A stretch of 64,000 nucleotides of DNA from Streptomyces sp. NBC_00582. GTDB lineage: Bacteria > Actinomycetota > Actinomycetes > Streptomycetales > Streptomycetaceae. The DNA lies in assembly GCF_036345155.1 (NCBI RefSeq), contig NZ_CP107772.1, positions 6,944,001 to 7,008,000 on the forward strand, given 5' to 3'. Position numbers and translations under genes: made by a program. How positions within the stretch are numbered: the stretch's first letter is position 1; each line of letters begins with the position of its first letter. A model generated the notes under the pieces. It was not told the DNA's origin, ran no database searches, and was given only the letters and a program-made list of their open reading frames with translations. Below, one piece after another: positions 25,801 through 34,242 of the stretch.

Positions 25801-26309
25801 ATGAGCTGCCCGGCAGCCTTGGCGGACTCGCCGACGTCGGCGCCGAAAGCCTCGGACAGGTTGAGCGCGTCTTTCGACAGCCCGACGATCTCGCGCCGCG
25901 ACCCGGAGATCGCGGCGACGCCGTTCTGCTGCAGCGCCTTGAGCGAGTCATTGACCTGGTCGATCGACTCGCCGTACCCCTTCGAGTACACCGTTCCGGC
26001 GATCTTCCCGGCGCGGGCCGACTCTTTCTCGGTGAGCCCGAGCTGCGCGCCCAACCGGGCGTTGCTCTTGTCCTGCTCGACCGCCTCGGCGAACCCGACG
26101 GCGAACAGCGCCCCGGCGCCCGCAGCGACGCCGGCGACGCCCTTCTTCATCACGCCGCCGATGCCGCCGAGGAACCCCTGCCCGGCGTCCTGCCCGGCCG
26201 AGGTGCCGACGCGCGCCGACTCGCCGCTGATCTGCTGATTGAGCAGCCGGCCGAACCCGCGTGCCTCGGGCACGACGGACACGTACCCGACGCCGACCTC
26301 GACCGGCAT
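22842..26309 (-). CDS. tape measure protein with lytic transglycosylase domain
   Basis: 1155 residues, by far the longest gene, which sets tail length. The first ~350 residues resemble the TMP domain, then come hydrophobic helices (~430-600) and a tandem-repeat section (Trp-rich WLYRTAIxPAF and TLASWWWTGVKLYFGLVK units, 44-residue period). Near the end is a soluble lytic transglycosylase domain with its catalytic glutamate in NQESGG (E968) and the partner GLMQV motif, so the injected tip can open peptidoglycan. It starts at an ATG 4 bp past the frameshift protein stop. Confidence 0.95.
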   Translation of the reverse strand: MPVEVGVGYVSVVPEARGFGRLLNQQISGESARVGTSAGQDAGQGFLGGIGGVMKKGVAGVAAGAGALFAVGFAEAVEQDKSNARLGAQLGLTEKESARAGKIAGTVYSKGYGESIDQVNDSLKALQQNGVAAISGSRREIVGLSKDALNLSEAFGADVGESAKAAGQLIRTGLVKNGKEAFDLLTAGFQSGADKAGDLIDTVNEYSTQWRKAGIDGATGIGLINQALKAGARDGDVAADAIKEFSIRAVDGSKTTADGWKALGLNADDMASKFARGGKAANGVLDLTLDRLRGIKDPIKQSQIAVSLFGTQAEDLGASLLAMDPSTAAAGLGKVGGAAGRMGKTLHGAATNDLEVFKRQALQGLANFADKYALPALKSFGQFLNAYVLPPAQKVGGALVNVLVPAAKSTADAFAGGVQWVKEYGAWLIPLGVAIGGVAIVAGASTIATWGMTAAFSIYRGVILAATAVTRGWAVAQGILNAVMSANPVGLIVVGILALVAAAVVAYQKVGWFREAVQATWAGIKAGWDVLWNSALKPGFGYLMIGLKAIGAAASWLWSTVLSPVFSAIATAGKVLFTVLAVVVITPIILYLKALGAVAGWLWQNAIGPAFRGIVTLASWWWTGVKLYFGLVKGVISAVGSAATWLYRTAIEPAFRGIVTLASWWWTGVKLYFGLVKTGITAVGNAGTWLYRTAIKPAFDGIGSAASWLWTHGLKPAFDAGKSAVGLFAGAFDTAQKAIGKAFDKVRDATRKPVAFIVNTVYTNGIKKVWDGVAGFVGLDKLPAAKFAGGGRTRGGTPGKDSIPALMMADEFVVKRDSARSVGFGALEYINRTGELPVQRFADGGIVGDALSWVGGKAKKIGGAVMDGVDFLSDPGRLWDKATKFVRDKIAQVGQNKFAQMIGKVPIKMLGALKDKVVGAATSAFGGSSGDIGGSGVKRWSSVVLQALKMVGQPASLLSTTLRRMNQESGGNPRAINNWDINARNGTPSKGLMQVIDPTFNAYAGKLRGRGVWDPLANVYASMRYALSRYGSLASAYNRAGGYANGGRPRPGEVAWVGENGPELLQFGGGQTVLDHDSSVSAVGAAMVRSMARSLPQPVPAAAAVRAALPSGGGQTAVESGHTYNFYPRTLDMTVHDLELLQRRQDALARVGRPR
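24225..24488. repeat. 132-bp tandem repeat inside the tape measure gene
   Basis: Two clear copies begin at GATCGC, 24225 and 24357, and are nearly identical through the TTGACGAGCCCGAAGTACAG section (24280 and 24412). Weaker copies continue on both sides. The 132-bp period equals 44 codons, so copy number can change without frameshift and would alter the ruler length. Confidence 0.85.
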
Positions 26310-26312
26310 ACG

Positions 26313-26773
26313 TCATTCCCCCTTGGTCTGCGCGAGGATGTGCTCGTACGCCGCTTTCGCGCGCGCCTTGTCCTGGTCGGCTTTCGCCTCGTCGGGCACC
26401 GGGTCGCCCGGCCGCCACGAGGGTTGAGGCCACGGCAGCGCGCCGCCGCCCTTTTTCGGGTCCCGGTTGGCGTTGACGAACGCCGTCAGCAACAGGTGCA
26501 GCAGGTCGCGGCTGTCGGCGACCCCGTAGTCGATCTGCCGCCACGCGTGCCCGTTGTTCGCGCGGGCGGTCGCCCCGTCGGGCGGCAGGTTCTCGACCAG
26601 GACGCGCAGCATGCGCAGCGTGATCTCGCCTCGCCAGTAGGCGGCGAGCGGCCCGCCGCGCCCGTAGCCGGGATAGTGGTGCGCTAGGTCCGCCTCGACG
26701 GCCTCGGGGTGCTCGCCGAGGACGTCGAGAACGGTGTACGAGTAGGTCTCGACGACGTCGTCGCCGTCGCCTA
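26313..26773 (-). CDS. tail assembly chaperone, frameshift (T) extension
   Basis: About 150 residues in the -1 frame relative to the upstream gene, with no start of its own. It begins in EGVGDGDDVVETYSYTVLDVLGE and ends in AYEHILAQTKGE, helical and charged. Siphoviruses make a G-T fusion by -1 slippage just before the tape measure gene. Here the G stop is read through at AAGGGGT, where the zero-frame codons AAG GGG TAG become GAA GGG GTA. Confidence 0.78.
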
Positions 26774-27103
26774 CCCCTTCGTAGGGCGCACCTTCTGCAC
26801 CTTGTCCTGCGCCTCGTTGCGGATGCCGACGTACAGGAGCATCACGCTGTTGACCTCGCCGCCGGCCGCGATGAACTCGTCGTACTGGTCGCCGAGCAGG
26901 ATCCGCGCGCCGGCCTCGTCGCCCTGCGCGTCGTTGAGGTCGCGCTGCATGGCGTCGGGCGTGAAGATCGGGTGCGGGAAGCTGAACACCTGCGGGGCGT
27001 CCTCGGGTCCGACCTCGAACTCGACGCGCTCGCCGCCGACCGCGTCGACGTAGGAACGCTTGACGGTCTCCAGCCGGTACCGCTTGCCGTTGGGCTTGCT
27101 CAT
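26771..27103 (-). CDS. tail assembly chaperone (G)
   Basis: 110 residues from the ATG at 27103 (MSKPNGKRYRLETV), with a GAGAGAGA purine stretch upstream. It is acidic in the middle (VEFEVGPEDAPQVFSFPHP) and ends in KVRPTKG at a TAG immediately after a GGGG slip site. It binds the tape measure during assembly. A start 22 codons earlier is possible but would give an unlikely Pro/His-rich extension. Confidence 0.82.
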   Translation of the reverse strand: MSKPNGKRYRLETVKRSYVDAVGGERVEFEVGPEDAPQVFSFPHPIFTPDAMQRDLNDAQGDEAGARILLGDQYDEFIAAGGEVNSVMLLYVGIRNEAQDKVQKVRPTKG

Positions 27104-27205
27104 GATCGTGTCTCTCTCTCGGGTGAGCTGCGGGTGAGCGTGTGAGGGCGAGGGGCGGTCGGGGCTCACCCAGAACCGCCGCCCCCCGCCCGTTCAGGGG
27201 TGCCG

Positions 27206-27853
27206 TTATCCGGCGAGGGAGCGCCATCCCGGACCGTCGACCCAGTTGCGGCACGAGGTGCCGACGAGGCTGTCGCGGTAGGCGTTGAAGGTGACCGGGC
27301 GCTGCGTCTCGGTCGAGCGCGCCCACTGCTCGTCGTCCTTGCTCGTGAGCCGTGCGCGCGGGAAGAACTTGACGACGTAGATCTCTCCGCCGTCGTCGCC
27401 GTAGTCGAGCCCGATGAACAGCAGCCGGCGGAACGGGTTCGCCGGGCTCGCTGCCCGGTCCCACTGCCACGCCGTACCCATCGCGGGCAGTGCGCCCGTA
27501 CCCGACAGCGGCAGCCCCTCGAACAGGGCGACGGTCGCCGCATTCGTCTCCTGCGGCGCGAACTGCGCCGACAGCACGTCCGATTCGACGTCCGAGCGGG
27601 TCGGCTCGACCGACTGCGACGAGGTCACATCGGCCATCGACAGATCGGACGTGAAAGTGAGCCCGTCGTCGGTGGTGTAGCCGACCGGCACGTACCCGGC
27701 CGGGATCGTCGCGAGCGTGCCGTCGGCCGAGGTGAACGGGGCGCTGATCGCCGCGGTCCCGTAGTCGGCGGCGAACACGGCCTGTACGAGCTGCTTGCGG
27801 ATGTACTCGGTGTGCAGCCCGCTTTCGAGCGACACCGGGGGCGGTGTGGACAT
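27206..27853 (-). CDS. major tail protein
   Basis: 215 residues forming the tail tube, recognised by position before the G/GT chaperones and by a beta-rich tube-protein pattern (VGYTTDDGLTFTSDLSMADVTSSQ; GGEIYVVKFFPRARLTSKDDEQWARS). No added Ig-like domain. The start ATG at 27853 is preceded by GGAGGG. Confidence 0.85.
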   Translation of the reverse strand: MSTPPPVSLESGLHTEYIRKQLVQAVFAADYGTAAISAPFTSADGTLATIPAGYVPVGYTTDDGLTFTSDLSMADVTSSQSVEPTRSDVESDVLSAQFAPQETNAATVALFEGLPLSGTGALPAMGTAWQWDRAASPANPFRRLLFIGLDYGDDGGEIYVVKFFPRARLTSKDDEQWARSTETQRPVTFNAYRDSLVGTSCRNWVDGPGWRSLAG

Positions 27854-27928
27854 GTGATTCCCTCCATGGGAAACCCCCGGCCGGCGAGCGGTCCGAGGGT
27901 GCGGTGTCTGGGGGCGGGTGAGCCCGAA

Positions 27929-28336
27929 TCAGGGGGCGGCGAGCGCTCGGCCGCGCAGGGACACCTCGACGGCGAACGAGGCCCGTTGCTGCCCGCTCAC
28001 CGGGTCGGGTGCCGAGTCCGGCCCGCCGACCTCGACGACGTCGTACGCCACGACGCCGCGCCAACCGGGGATGGCGAACACGAGCGCCCGCACGACCTTG
28101 ACCAGGTCGGCGACGGTGCCCTCGTCCGGTCCCCAGCACGCGACGTCGAGCCGAGGGCGGTCCGTGACGCGGTCGAGCCGGCTGCCGCCGACCCGCTCGA
28201 TCCGTACGAACCGCGCCGGCCGCGAGCTCGGCACGCGGGTGACGACCGGTACGTCGTCGCCCCGCTCGGCGAGTGCGGCCCGCAGGTACCGGCGCACGAT
28301 GTCGACGCCGTCGGGGAACTCGACCGGCGCCGCCAT
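27929..28336 (-). CDS. tail terminator / tail-completion protein
   Basis: 135 residues, alpha/beta, with VDIVRRYLRAALAERG at the start and RPRLDVACWGPDEGTVADLVKVVRAL in the middle. This is the pattern of tail-terminator proteins that cap the tube. Its place between the gp10-like connector and the major tail protein matches. Confidence 0.72.
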   Translation of the reverse strand: MAAPVEFPDGVDIVRRYLRAALAERGDDVPVVTRVPSSRPARFVRIERVGGSRLDRVTDRPRLDVACWGPDEGTVADLVKVVRALVFAIPGWRGVVAYDVVEVGGPDSAPDPVSGQQRASFAVEVSLRGRALAAP

Positions 28337-28605
28337 CAGTCGACCGCCCGCGCGGCGTCGAGGGCGCGCAGCAGCGCCCGCCGCGACACCTCCGGGTCGT
28401 TGGTCGAGTAGTCGCCGATCACAGCGCCACGGGCCCGGCGGTCGCCGGTCTCGACGTCGACCCGGAACTGCCCGCCGGCCTCGCTCGCGGCGGCCGCCGC
28501 CGCGGCGACCGCCCTCGTCTTCCGCTCGATCAGCGCGTGCGTCTGTGGGGTGCGCAGAAACGAGGCGATGTTCCGCCGGTTGGGTACGAACCTCGAACGG
28601 GCCAC
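28336..28605 (-). CDS. HK97 gp10-like head-tail connector
   Basis: 89 residues. An N-terminal basic arm (FVPNRRNIASFLRTPQTHALI), a helix of poly-Ala, then FRVDVETGDRRARGAVIGDYS, as in short gp10-like proteins. It shares one base with the downstream start. Confidence 0.65.
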   Translation of the reverse strand: MARSRFVPNRRNIASFLRTPQTHALIERKTRAVAAAAAAASEAGGQFRVDVETGDRRARGAVIGDYSTNDPEVSRRALLRALDAARAVD

Positions 28606-28609
28606 GGTG

Positions 28610-28969
28610 TCACCCCTCGACCGTCTTGAGCCGTATCTCGTAGTGGTGGAACTCGGCCGGTGTGTAGGCCGGTCCGGGCGGGCCGATCACCTCGAACTGC
28701 AGCTCGCCCCAACGCACGCGCGCCGAGCCGTGCACGGTGAGCGGGTCGCCGGCGGTGTCGACCGGGTTGCAGAGCATGAGCCACTCGCCGATCTGCGCCG
28801 ACCGCTGGTCGGTGTCCTCGGCGCTCGTGTTCTGCTGCAGCCACGCGGCGACCTCGGCGTGCGTCGTCGCGCCCGGCGACCAGTCGTCGACCTGGTTGTC
28901 GTACCGATCGGTCGTGGTGCCGGGATGCTCGACGTCGACGAGGTGCGGCAGCACGTCCTCGGGGATCAC
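28610..28969 (-). CDS. head closure / head-tail joining protein
   Basis: 119 residues. The GTG at 28969 is chosen because it overlaps the upstream stop as GTGA, the coupling used throughout this phage. The sequence DVEHPGTTTDRYDNQVDDWSPGATTHAEVAAWLQQN then VRWGELQFEVIGPPGP is typical of head-closure proteins with a beta-barrel core. Confidence 0.72.
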   Translation of the reverse strand: MIPEDVLPHLVDVEHPGTTTDRYDNQVDDWSPGATTHAEVAAWLQQNTSAEDTDQRSAQIGEWLMLCNPVDTAGDPLTVHGSARVRWGELQFEVIGPPGPAYTPAEFHHYEIRLKTVEG

Positions 28970-29382
28970 AGCAACCGCCGCCCGTAGCACGCCGGGTCGG
29001 GACGCCAACCCGGCAGCCCGTCGTCGACGAGGCCGATCGAGTACGCCGCGTCGGCGTCCGGGTCGGTCTCGTCGTCGGGCTGCAGTTGAGCGATCTCGTC
29101 GGGCGTGAGGTACAGCCCGCCGTCTTCCCCGAGTGACTCGCTGTACTGGCCGATCGTGCGCTGCCGATACCCGCCGGGGTTGGCCATGACCCGCCGGACG
29201 ACCGCGACGCAGATCGCGCGCAGCGTCGCCTCGTCGGGCGTGTGTCCGGTCGGGATGTGCCGCCGCATGATCGCCGTGGCGTCGTCGAGGTACGCCGCGA
29301 CCTGCGCCCGTTTCGGGCTGCCCTCGGCGAGGGTGACGGCGGCGCGCGCGGTGTAGTCGTCGACTGTTGCGAACGCCGCCAC
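28966..29382 (-). CDS. head-tail adaptor (gp6/gp15-like)
   Basis: 138 residues, helical. FATVDDYTARAAVTLAEG, LDDATAIMRRHIPTGHTPDEATLRAICVAVVRRVM and YRQRTIGQYSESLG are the recurrent features of the adaptor ring just below the portal. It is the first connector after the capsid genes. Confidence 0.8.
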   Translation of the reverse strand: MAAFATVDDYTARAAVTLAEGSPKRAQVAAYLDDATAIMRRHIPTGHTPDEATLRAICVAVVRRVMANPGGYRQRTIGQYSESLGEDGGLYLTPDEIAQLQPDDETDPDADAAYSIGLVDDGLPGWRPDPACYGRRLL

Positions 29383-29386
29383 GGCC

Positions 29387-29713
29387 CTACTCCTTCGGCT
29401 GCTCGGGCTCGACGACGCCGGCCGCCTCGGCGGCCGCGATGATGTCCTCGCGGCTCGCGTCGGCGGCGACCTCGACGTCGTGCTGCTCGGCGAACGCCCG
29501 CCACGCCTCGACGCCCGAGCCGCGGCCCGAGCGAGGCGGCGCCTCGCCCTTCCCGCTGTCGCCCTCGCCCGTGGGCGTGGGCGTCTCGGCCGAGGAATCG
29601 GCGTCGGTCCACGCGTGGTCGCCGATCCTCTTCGCGACGGCCGCGGGCACCTCGCTGTCGGGCCCGTACGCCGTGCCGTCGACGTGCACGTACGCGATCA
29701 GTCGCCGGCTCAT
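29387..29713 (-). CDS. small capsid-linked protein with SAP/Rho-N-like C terminus
   Basis: 108 residues. A short beta N terminus (RRLIAYVHVDGTAYGPDSEVPAAVAKRIGDHAW), a Gly/Glu/Pro linker and a helical end (AEQHDVEVAADASREDIIAAAEAAGV) resembling the Rho-N/SAP mini-domain found in actinophage head genes. The ATG overlaps the capsid stop (ATGA). Confidence 0.65.
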   Translation of the reverse strand: MSRRLIAYVHVDGTAYGPDSEVPAAVAKRIGDHAWTDADSSAETPTPTGEGDSGKGEAPPRSGRGSGVEAWRAFAEQHDVEVAADASREDIIAAAEAAGVVEPEQPKE

Positions 29714-30762
29714 GCGATCACCTGCGCCTTGAAGGTCAGGTTCGGCTCGCGCAGGATCGGCAGACCGACCGCCGCCGCGTGCGTCCACAGCCGGATCGGA
29801 TCCTTCGACTTGTACGTCGCCGCGACGACGCCGGGCTGCTCGCTCGCGACGAGGCTGTACTCGGCTTCGAGCGCCTCGGCGGTCGTGCCGAGCAGCGTCG
29901 CGCCGAGTTCGGTCGGCTGCGCCGCAGTCGTCGCGCCCGCCTCGGGCAGCAGCGCGATCGCGTTCGCCGGGGTGATCCGGGTCGAGACGCCGTCGACCTT
30001 GACGCGCGCGTCGTACACCTCGATCGGCGGCAGGTTGAGCGAGCGCAGCACGCTGTTCACCTGGTCGCTGTTCAGCATCGGTGCCGTACCGGCCGGGGCG
30101 AGCGGGAACACCTGCCGGATCACCTGGTTGCACATCGCGAGGTGCTCGACGACGGCGTTCGGCGCGAGGATCACGGCCGGCGACTCGCCGTTCGTGTCCT
30201 CATAGGTGTTGACCCACGACCGCAGGTCGGTGAGCGGCGTCGCGTTCGCGTGGTCCGACCACAGCGTCGCGGCGACGACCGAGTGCGAGGCGGACCGGCC
30301 GAAATCGACGGTCTGCTGCAGCTCGGTGACCGGCGCCTGCGCGTTGACGAGCGCCTGCCCGCGCACGACCTCGAACCGTGCCCCGATGTTGCGGGCGAGG
30401 CGCTGCGCGTCGCGGGCGATCAGCCGCAGCACGCGGTCGTCGTTCGTGTCCAGCTTCCGCAGCCGCAGCCGGTCGTACTCGTTGAGGGGGATCTTTTCGG
30501 AGATCGGGGGCAGCTCGCCCATGACCTTGCCGATCCCCTCGCGCCGGCCGATCTTCGACTCGGCGTCCCACGCTCGGAACGACGCGGTCTCGGCGAGACC
30601 GCCGCCACCCTTGGTGAACTCGTACGCGATGTCGTCGACCTCGACGTTCGGCAGCCACCGCGACAGCGTGAAGCGGTTCACCTGCAGATCGGCGAGTGCC
30701 TGACGAATCAGGCCGGTGAGTTCGGTCGGTTCGATGAACTCAGTGTCGAGAGTCCAGCTCAT
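29710..30762 (-). CDS. major capsid protein, gpE family
   Basis: 350 residues matching the phage lambda gpE-type coat family: NRFTLSRWLPNVEVDDIAYEF at the start, an E-loop region with ETASFRAWDAESKIGRREG, then SEKIPLNEYDRLRLRKL and the C-terminal KSKDPIRLWTHAAAVGLPIL. It forms the icosahedral shell. It is preceded by decoration and scaffold genes as expected. Confidence 0.92.
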   Translation of the reverse strand: MSWTLDTEFIEPTELTGLIRQALADLQVNRFTLSRWLPNVEVDDIAYEFTKGGGGLAETASFRAWDAESKIGRREGIGKVMGELPPISEKIPLNEYDRLRLRKLDTNDDRVLRLIARDAQRLARNIGARFEVVRGQALVNAQAPVTELQQTVDFGRSASHSVVAATLWSDHANATPLTDLRSWVNTYEDTNGESPAVILAPNAVVEHLAMCNQVIRQVFPLAPAGTAPMLNSDQVNSVLRSLNLPPIEVYDARVKVDGVSTRITPANAIALLPEAGATTAAQPTELGATLLGTTAEALEAEYSLVASEQPGVVAATYKSKDPIRLWTHAAAVGLPILREPNLTFKAQVIA

Positions 30763-30777
30763 CTAGATCATCCCCTC

Positions 30778-31170
30778 TCAGACGAACCGGATCGTTCCGG
30801 CGACGTCCGCCTTACCGGCGGCGTCGACAGCGACGGGCAGGCGCGACGCGCGCACCTTGCCGTGCGTGAGCATCGCGGCCGACGGGTCGACAGTGTTGAC
30901 GGTGGGCGCCTTGACGGCGGCGTACAGGAACCCGACGAGGGTCGCCCGGCCGTCGCTCGCGGCGTTGTCGTACGGCCCGTACTTGCCGGGCGTGGCGGTG
31001 ATCTCCCCGAGCGGGATGCCCGACTTGAAATAACCGTCGGGGTAGTGGGTCGCCGGGGTGAATGTCGAGGTGTCGAGCGAGATCGTCTCGGTCGCGTCCG
31101 TGCCGTGCGCGGACCCGAGCCACGACTGATCATCCGACCCGAACATCTCAGTCGTCTGACCGAGAATCAT
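30778..31170 (-). CDS. head decoration protein (gpD-like)
   Basis: 130 residues, beta-rich, with TPATHYPDGYFKSGIPLGEITATPGKYGPYDN near the middle, the core of gpD-type head-stabilising trimers. A gpD/gpE pair next to each other is the usual order. Confidence 0.82.
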   Translation of the reverse strand: MILGQTTEMFGSDDQSWLGSAHGTDATETISLDTSTFTPATHYPDGYFKSGIPLGEITATPGKYGPYDNAASDGRATLVGFLYAAVKAPTVNTVDPSAAMLTHGKVRASRLPVAVDAAGKADVAGTIRFV

Positions 31171-31188
31171 GGTCTTTCCTCCGTGTTG

Positions 31189-31935
31189 TCAGCTCTTGTC
31201 GGTGCCCTTGCCGAGCAGCTCGCGGTACAGGTCGCGGCCGGCGTCGACGCCGCCGCTCTTACCGCCCTTGCGGTTGCTGCCTCGCCGGGCCCCCTGGTCG
31301 AATCCGCCGCCGCGGCGACGACGGCGCGTGTCGCGCTCGTCCTCGCGGTCGTCGTCCTCGTCGTTGTTCTTGTCCTTGCCGGACTTCTTCGGGGCGAGCC
31401 GGTCGACGAGCTCGGCGATCCCGTCCTCGTCGACCTCGCCCTCGTCGTCGACGTACCGGCGCAGGTTGACGTCCTCGGCAACGTCCTTGGCGTTGTCGAG
31501 CCGCCCCTTTGCGGCCGCCAGGAACGCCGAGCGGGCGACCCGCTCGCCGGACTTGACGCGCTCCTGCGCCACGGCGGCCGCGACCGCCTCGTCGACTTTC
31601 TTGTCGGCGTCGCTCATGCCCTCGCGCTTGACCCGCGCGAGTTCCTTCGCGGCGGCCGCGTTCGCCTTCGCGCGCGCCTCCCACTTCTTCGAGAGCGCCT
31701 TGTGCTTCGCGGCCTCGGCCTTGTGGTCGGTCTTGTCGTCGCCCTCGCCGCCGTCGCCGTCGCCGTCGTCGTCGTCCGTGTCGGACTCGTCGCCGTCGTC
31801 CTGGTCGCCGTCGTCGCCCTCGTCTCCGTCGCCGCCGTCGGCGTAGAACGGCGAGAACGGCGTGATCGGGTAGGGGTGCGACCAACCGGCTTCCGACTCG
31901 ATGCCGGGCAGGGTGGGCAGAGTGCGCGTGCGCAT
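31189..31935 (-). CDS. capsid scaffolding protein
   Basis: 248 residues from the ATG at 31935. An extreme Asp/Gly/Glu tract (about 33-70) is followed by a long helical coiled region (HKALSKKWEARAKANAAAAKELARVK) and a basic C-terminal tail that would bind the coat protein. This is the standard actinophage scaffold layout. The DNA of the Asp tract is a degenerate GTC/GAC repeat. Confidence 0.88.
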   Translation of the reverse strand: MRTRTLPTLPGIESEAGWSHPYPITPFSPFYADGGDGDEGDDGDQDDGDESDTDDDDGDGDGGEGDDKTDHKAEAAKHKALSKKWEARAKANAAAAKELARVKREGMSDADKKVDEAVAAAVAQERVKSGERVARSAFLAAAKGRLDNAKDVAEDVNLRRYVDDEGEVDEDGIAELVDRLAPKKSGKDKNNDEDDDREDERDTRRRRRGGGFDQGARRGSNRKGGKSGGVDAGRDLYRELLGKGTDKS

Positions 31936-31990
31936 GGTGGTGTCTCCCGTGTCGGGTTGGGGTGAACCTGCAGCGCCGTGTCGGCGCCGG

Positions 31991-32794
31991 TCACTGGCCG
32001 GCGATGTCGTCCGGGCCGGTGAAGTTCTGTCGGCGGACCGCGAGCAGCGGCCCGTACTCGCCGTGCTGCCGCGTGATGATGACGTCGCGGTAGTCGGGGG
32101 CTCGGCCGCCCGCATCGGACTGGCCGATGCCTTTCGCGACGGCGTCGTGCGCCTCGCGCAGCAGTGCCTCGTCGATGACGTGTCCCGGATCGCGGTCGCC
32201 GGGGATCGGGACCGGCTTGCAGTGGCAGCCGGGATGAATGGGCATGAGGTTCTCGACGCGGTACCGCTGCGTACTCGCGATCACGCACAGGGCGCACGAC
32301 TTGCTGCTGCGCAGGTCCCGCCGGAAGAACTTCGCGCCGCCGCGCCGCATGGACTGCTGCGCCGCGTGCGTGCGTGCGAGCTGCAGGTCGGTTTCGGTGA
32401 TGCTGAGCAGCCGCGTACGGCCCTCGGCGACCGCCTGCGCGTACGCCTTGCCCTTGCTGAGGGCGGTACGCGTAGTCACGAACGGGCGCTCGTACACCTC
32501 GGCGGGGTCGACCCCGCGCAGCGCTTCGGGCAGCCGCACACCCGCCGGTGCCGACGCGGTGCCGAGCATGTCGGCGAGCATTGCGGACAGATACGCGTCG
32601 GTGATCTGTCCCATCTGCGCCTGTGCCGCGAGGACCGTCGGCAGCACCCGGTCGAGGAACTCGGCGGCGTCGGCGTCTCGCTGCCCGCCGAGACTGTCGA
32701 ACGCGGCGAGCACAAACGAGATCACGCGGTCGCGCAGCGACGTCGACAGGGCGTCGTACCGCTCGCCGAGCGCCGTCTGCAGCGCCTCACCCAC
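31991..32794 (-). CDS. MuF-like minor capsid / morphogenesis protein
   Basis: 267 residues, overlapping the portal gene by 8 bp. The helical N half is followed by SSKSCALCVIASTQRYRVENLMPIHPGCHCKPVPIPG, a Cys/His motif characteristic of phage head morphogenesis (VG15/MuF-type) proteins. No toxin domain is attached. Confidence 0.82.
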   Translation of the reverse strand: MGEALQTALGERYDALSTSLRDRVISFVLAAFDSLGGQRDADAAEFLDRVLPTVLAAQAQMGQITDAYLSAMLADMLGTASAPAGVRLPEALRGVDPAEVYERPFVTTRTALSKGKAYAQAVAEGRTRLLSITETDLQLARTHAAQQSMRRGGAKFFRRDLRSSKSCALCVIASTQRYRVENLMPIHPGCHCKPVPIPGDRDPGHVIDEALLREAHDAVAKGIGQSDAGGRAPDYRDVIITRQHGEYGPLLAVRRQNFTGPDDIAGQ

Positions 32795-34223
32795 CGGTCG
32801 CCCCCTCGCCGTCCGGCAGGTTGCCCGCCGTCGGCGCCGGGTTCGCGGGCAGCAGCGAGGCCGCGAGCAGCTTCTGCGCCGCCGCGCCGCCGGCGATCCG
32901 GCGCACGCGCTGCGGCGTCTCGCCGAGATCCTCGGCGATCACGTCGAGCGGGTACCCGATGCTCGCGAGCTTGGTCGCGGCGTCCGCCTGCACCGCCGGT
33001 GACAGGTACTGCGGGTTCGCCCATCGCACCGTTGCCTCGGTGTAGTCGTCGAACACGCCGGCCTGCGCCGCGGCGAGACTCATCACGTCTTCGAGCCCCT
33101 CGCCGAACGAGGCGATGTGCTCGCGCACCTTCGCGACGTGCATCACGTCCAGCGCCGCGACGGTGTCGGCTCCGATGTTGATGAGGTCGCCCGCGTAGTA
33201 GTACGCGGGTGTCTGCGACAAGATCAGCATGTCGCGCACGTCGGACACGTGCTCTTTCAGGAACCCTGTCAGGTCGGTCGCGTCGAGCTGCCCGAACTGC
33301 GCGTTCTCGCCCTCGGACACCCACACCGTGTTCGGGCCCGGCGTGAACGGCTGCTCGACGACAGTGAGCCCTGTCTCGGGATCCTTGCGCCGGGCGAACT
33401 TGTGGCCTCGCACCCACTTCTGCCGGAACCCGCTGTACCGGCTCGCCGCCATGCGGTTGAGGACGCCCATATTGACCCGGTCCTGAATGTCCACCGCGAC
33501 GGCGAACTCGGGCTCGGGTTCCTCGCCGAGATCGGGCATGCGGGCGAACTCGATCAGGGGCATGCGGCCGAGGTCGTGCGGCTCGCCCTCGTCGCTGCTG
33601 CCGAGGTACACCCACGAGTCCGGCCCCCACGGCAGCCGGCTGCCGCTGCAGCGCTCGGCCGAGCGGTACGGGAACGAGCGGTCGTCGTACAACACCCGCG
33701 CGTACGCGTAGCCGTCGACGTCGTTGTGCCACGCCTTCAACCCGACGACCGGCTCGCCGGTCTCCGGGTCGTACTCGACGATGCACTCGCTCGGGTGCTC
33801 GGGCGTGATGAGCGGGCTCGGCCGGCCGTTGTCCTCGGTCATGGTCGGGTGCGGGCCGACGAGCATGTACCCGACCGACTGCGCCATGCCGCAGCGCCAC
33901 ACGAGTTTCTGCCGCGAGTCCAGCCGGTTCGCCTGCCACCAGCGCGACGCCCGGTCGTCCGGCGCCCCGTCCGGGCCGGTCACGCCGAGCGCGAGCAGCC
34001 GGTGAACGGTGGCGTTCGCGATCAGGCCACAGAAGTTGGTGCGCGCCTTGCGCTGAAAGTCGATGAACGCCGCCTCGGCGTTGCGCGGCAGCTCGGGCAG
34101 GGGCGGCCTGCCCCGGTAATACAGCCACCACCCGTCGAGCACACCCTGCCGCTTGCGCAGCCGACGCCCGAGGCGCAACAGCATGTAATCCGGGTTGTCG
34201 AGCTCCGGAGTCTCGTCGAGCAC
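32787..34223 (-). CDS. portal protein (SPP1 gp6-like)
   Basis: 478 residues starting at a GTG at 34223 with a GAGAGGGGG site. The typical opening (LRKRQGVLDGWWLYYRGRPPLPEL), the stem/wing core (EFAVAVDIQDRVNMGVLNRM), and DLTGFLKEHVSDVRDMLILSQTPAYYY near the crown match actinophage portals. It forms the dodecameric DNA gate and docks terminase encoded just upstream. Confidence 0.92.
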   Translation of the reverse strand: MLDETPELDNPDYMLLRLGRRLRKRQGVLDGWWLYYRGRPPLPELPRNAEAAFIDFQRKARTNFCGLIANATVHRLLALGVTGPDGAPDDRASRWWQANRLDSRQKLVWRCGMAQSVGYMLVGPHPTMTEDNGRPSPLITPEHPSECIVEYDPETGEPVVGLKAWHNDVDGYAYARVLYDDRSFPYRSAERCSGSRLPWGPDSWVYLGSSDEGEPHDLGRMPLIEFARMPDLGEEPEPEFAVAVDIQDRVNMGVLNRMAASRYSGFRQKWVRGHKFARRKDPETGLTVVEQPFTPGPNTVWVSEGENAQFGQLDATDLTGFLKEHVSDVRDMLILSQTPAYYYAGDLINIGADTVAALDVMHVAKVREHIASFGEGLEDVMSLAAAQAGVFDDYTEATVRWANPQYLSPAVQADAATKLASIGYPLDVIAEDLGETPQRVRRIAGGAAAQKLLAASLLPANPAPTAGNLPDGEGATGG

Positions 34224-34242
34224 AGCGCCCCCTCTCGGGCTG

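Noticed and set aside
24174..26687. An 837-codon frame antisense to the tape measure
   Set aside because: Same reason; the leftward frame has transglycosylase and repeat evidence.
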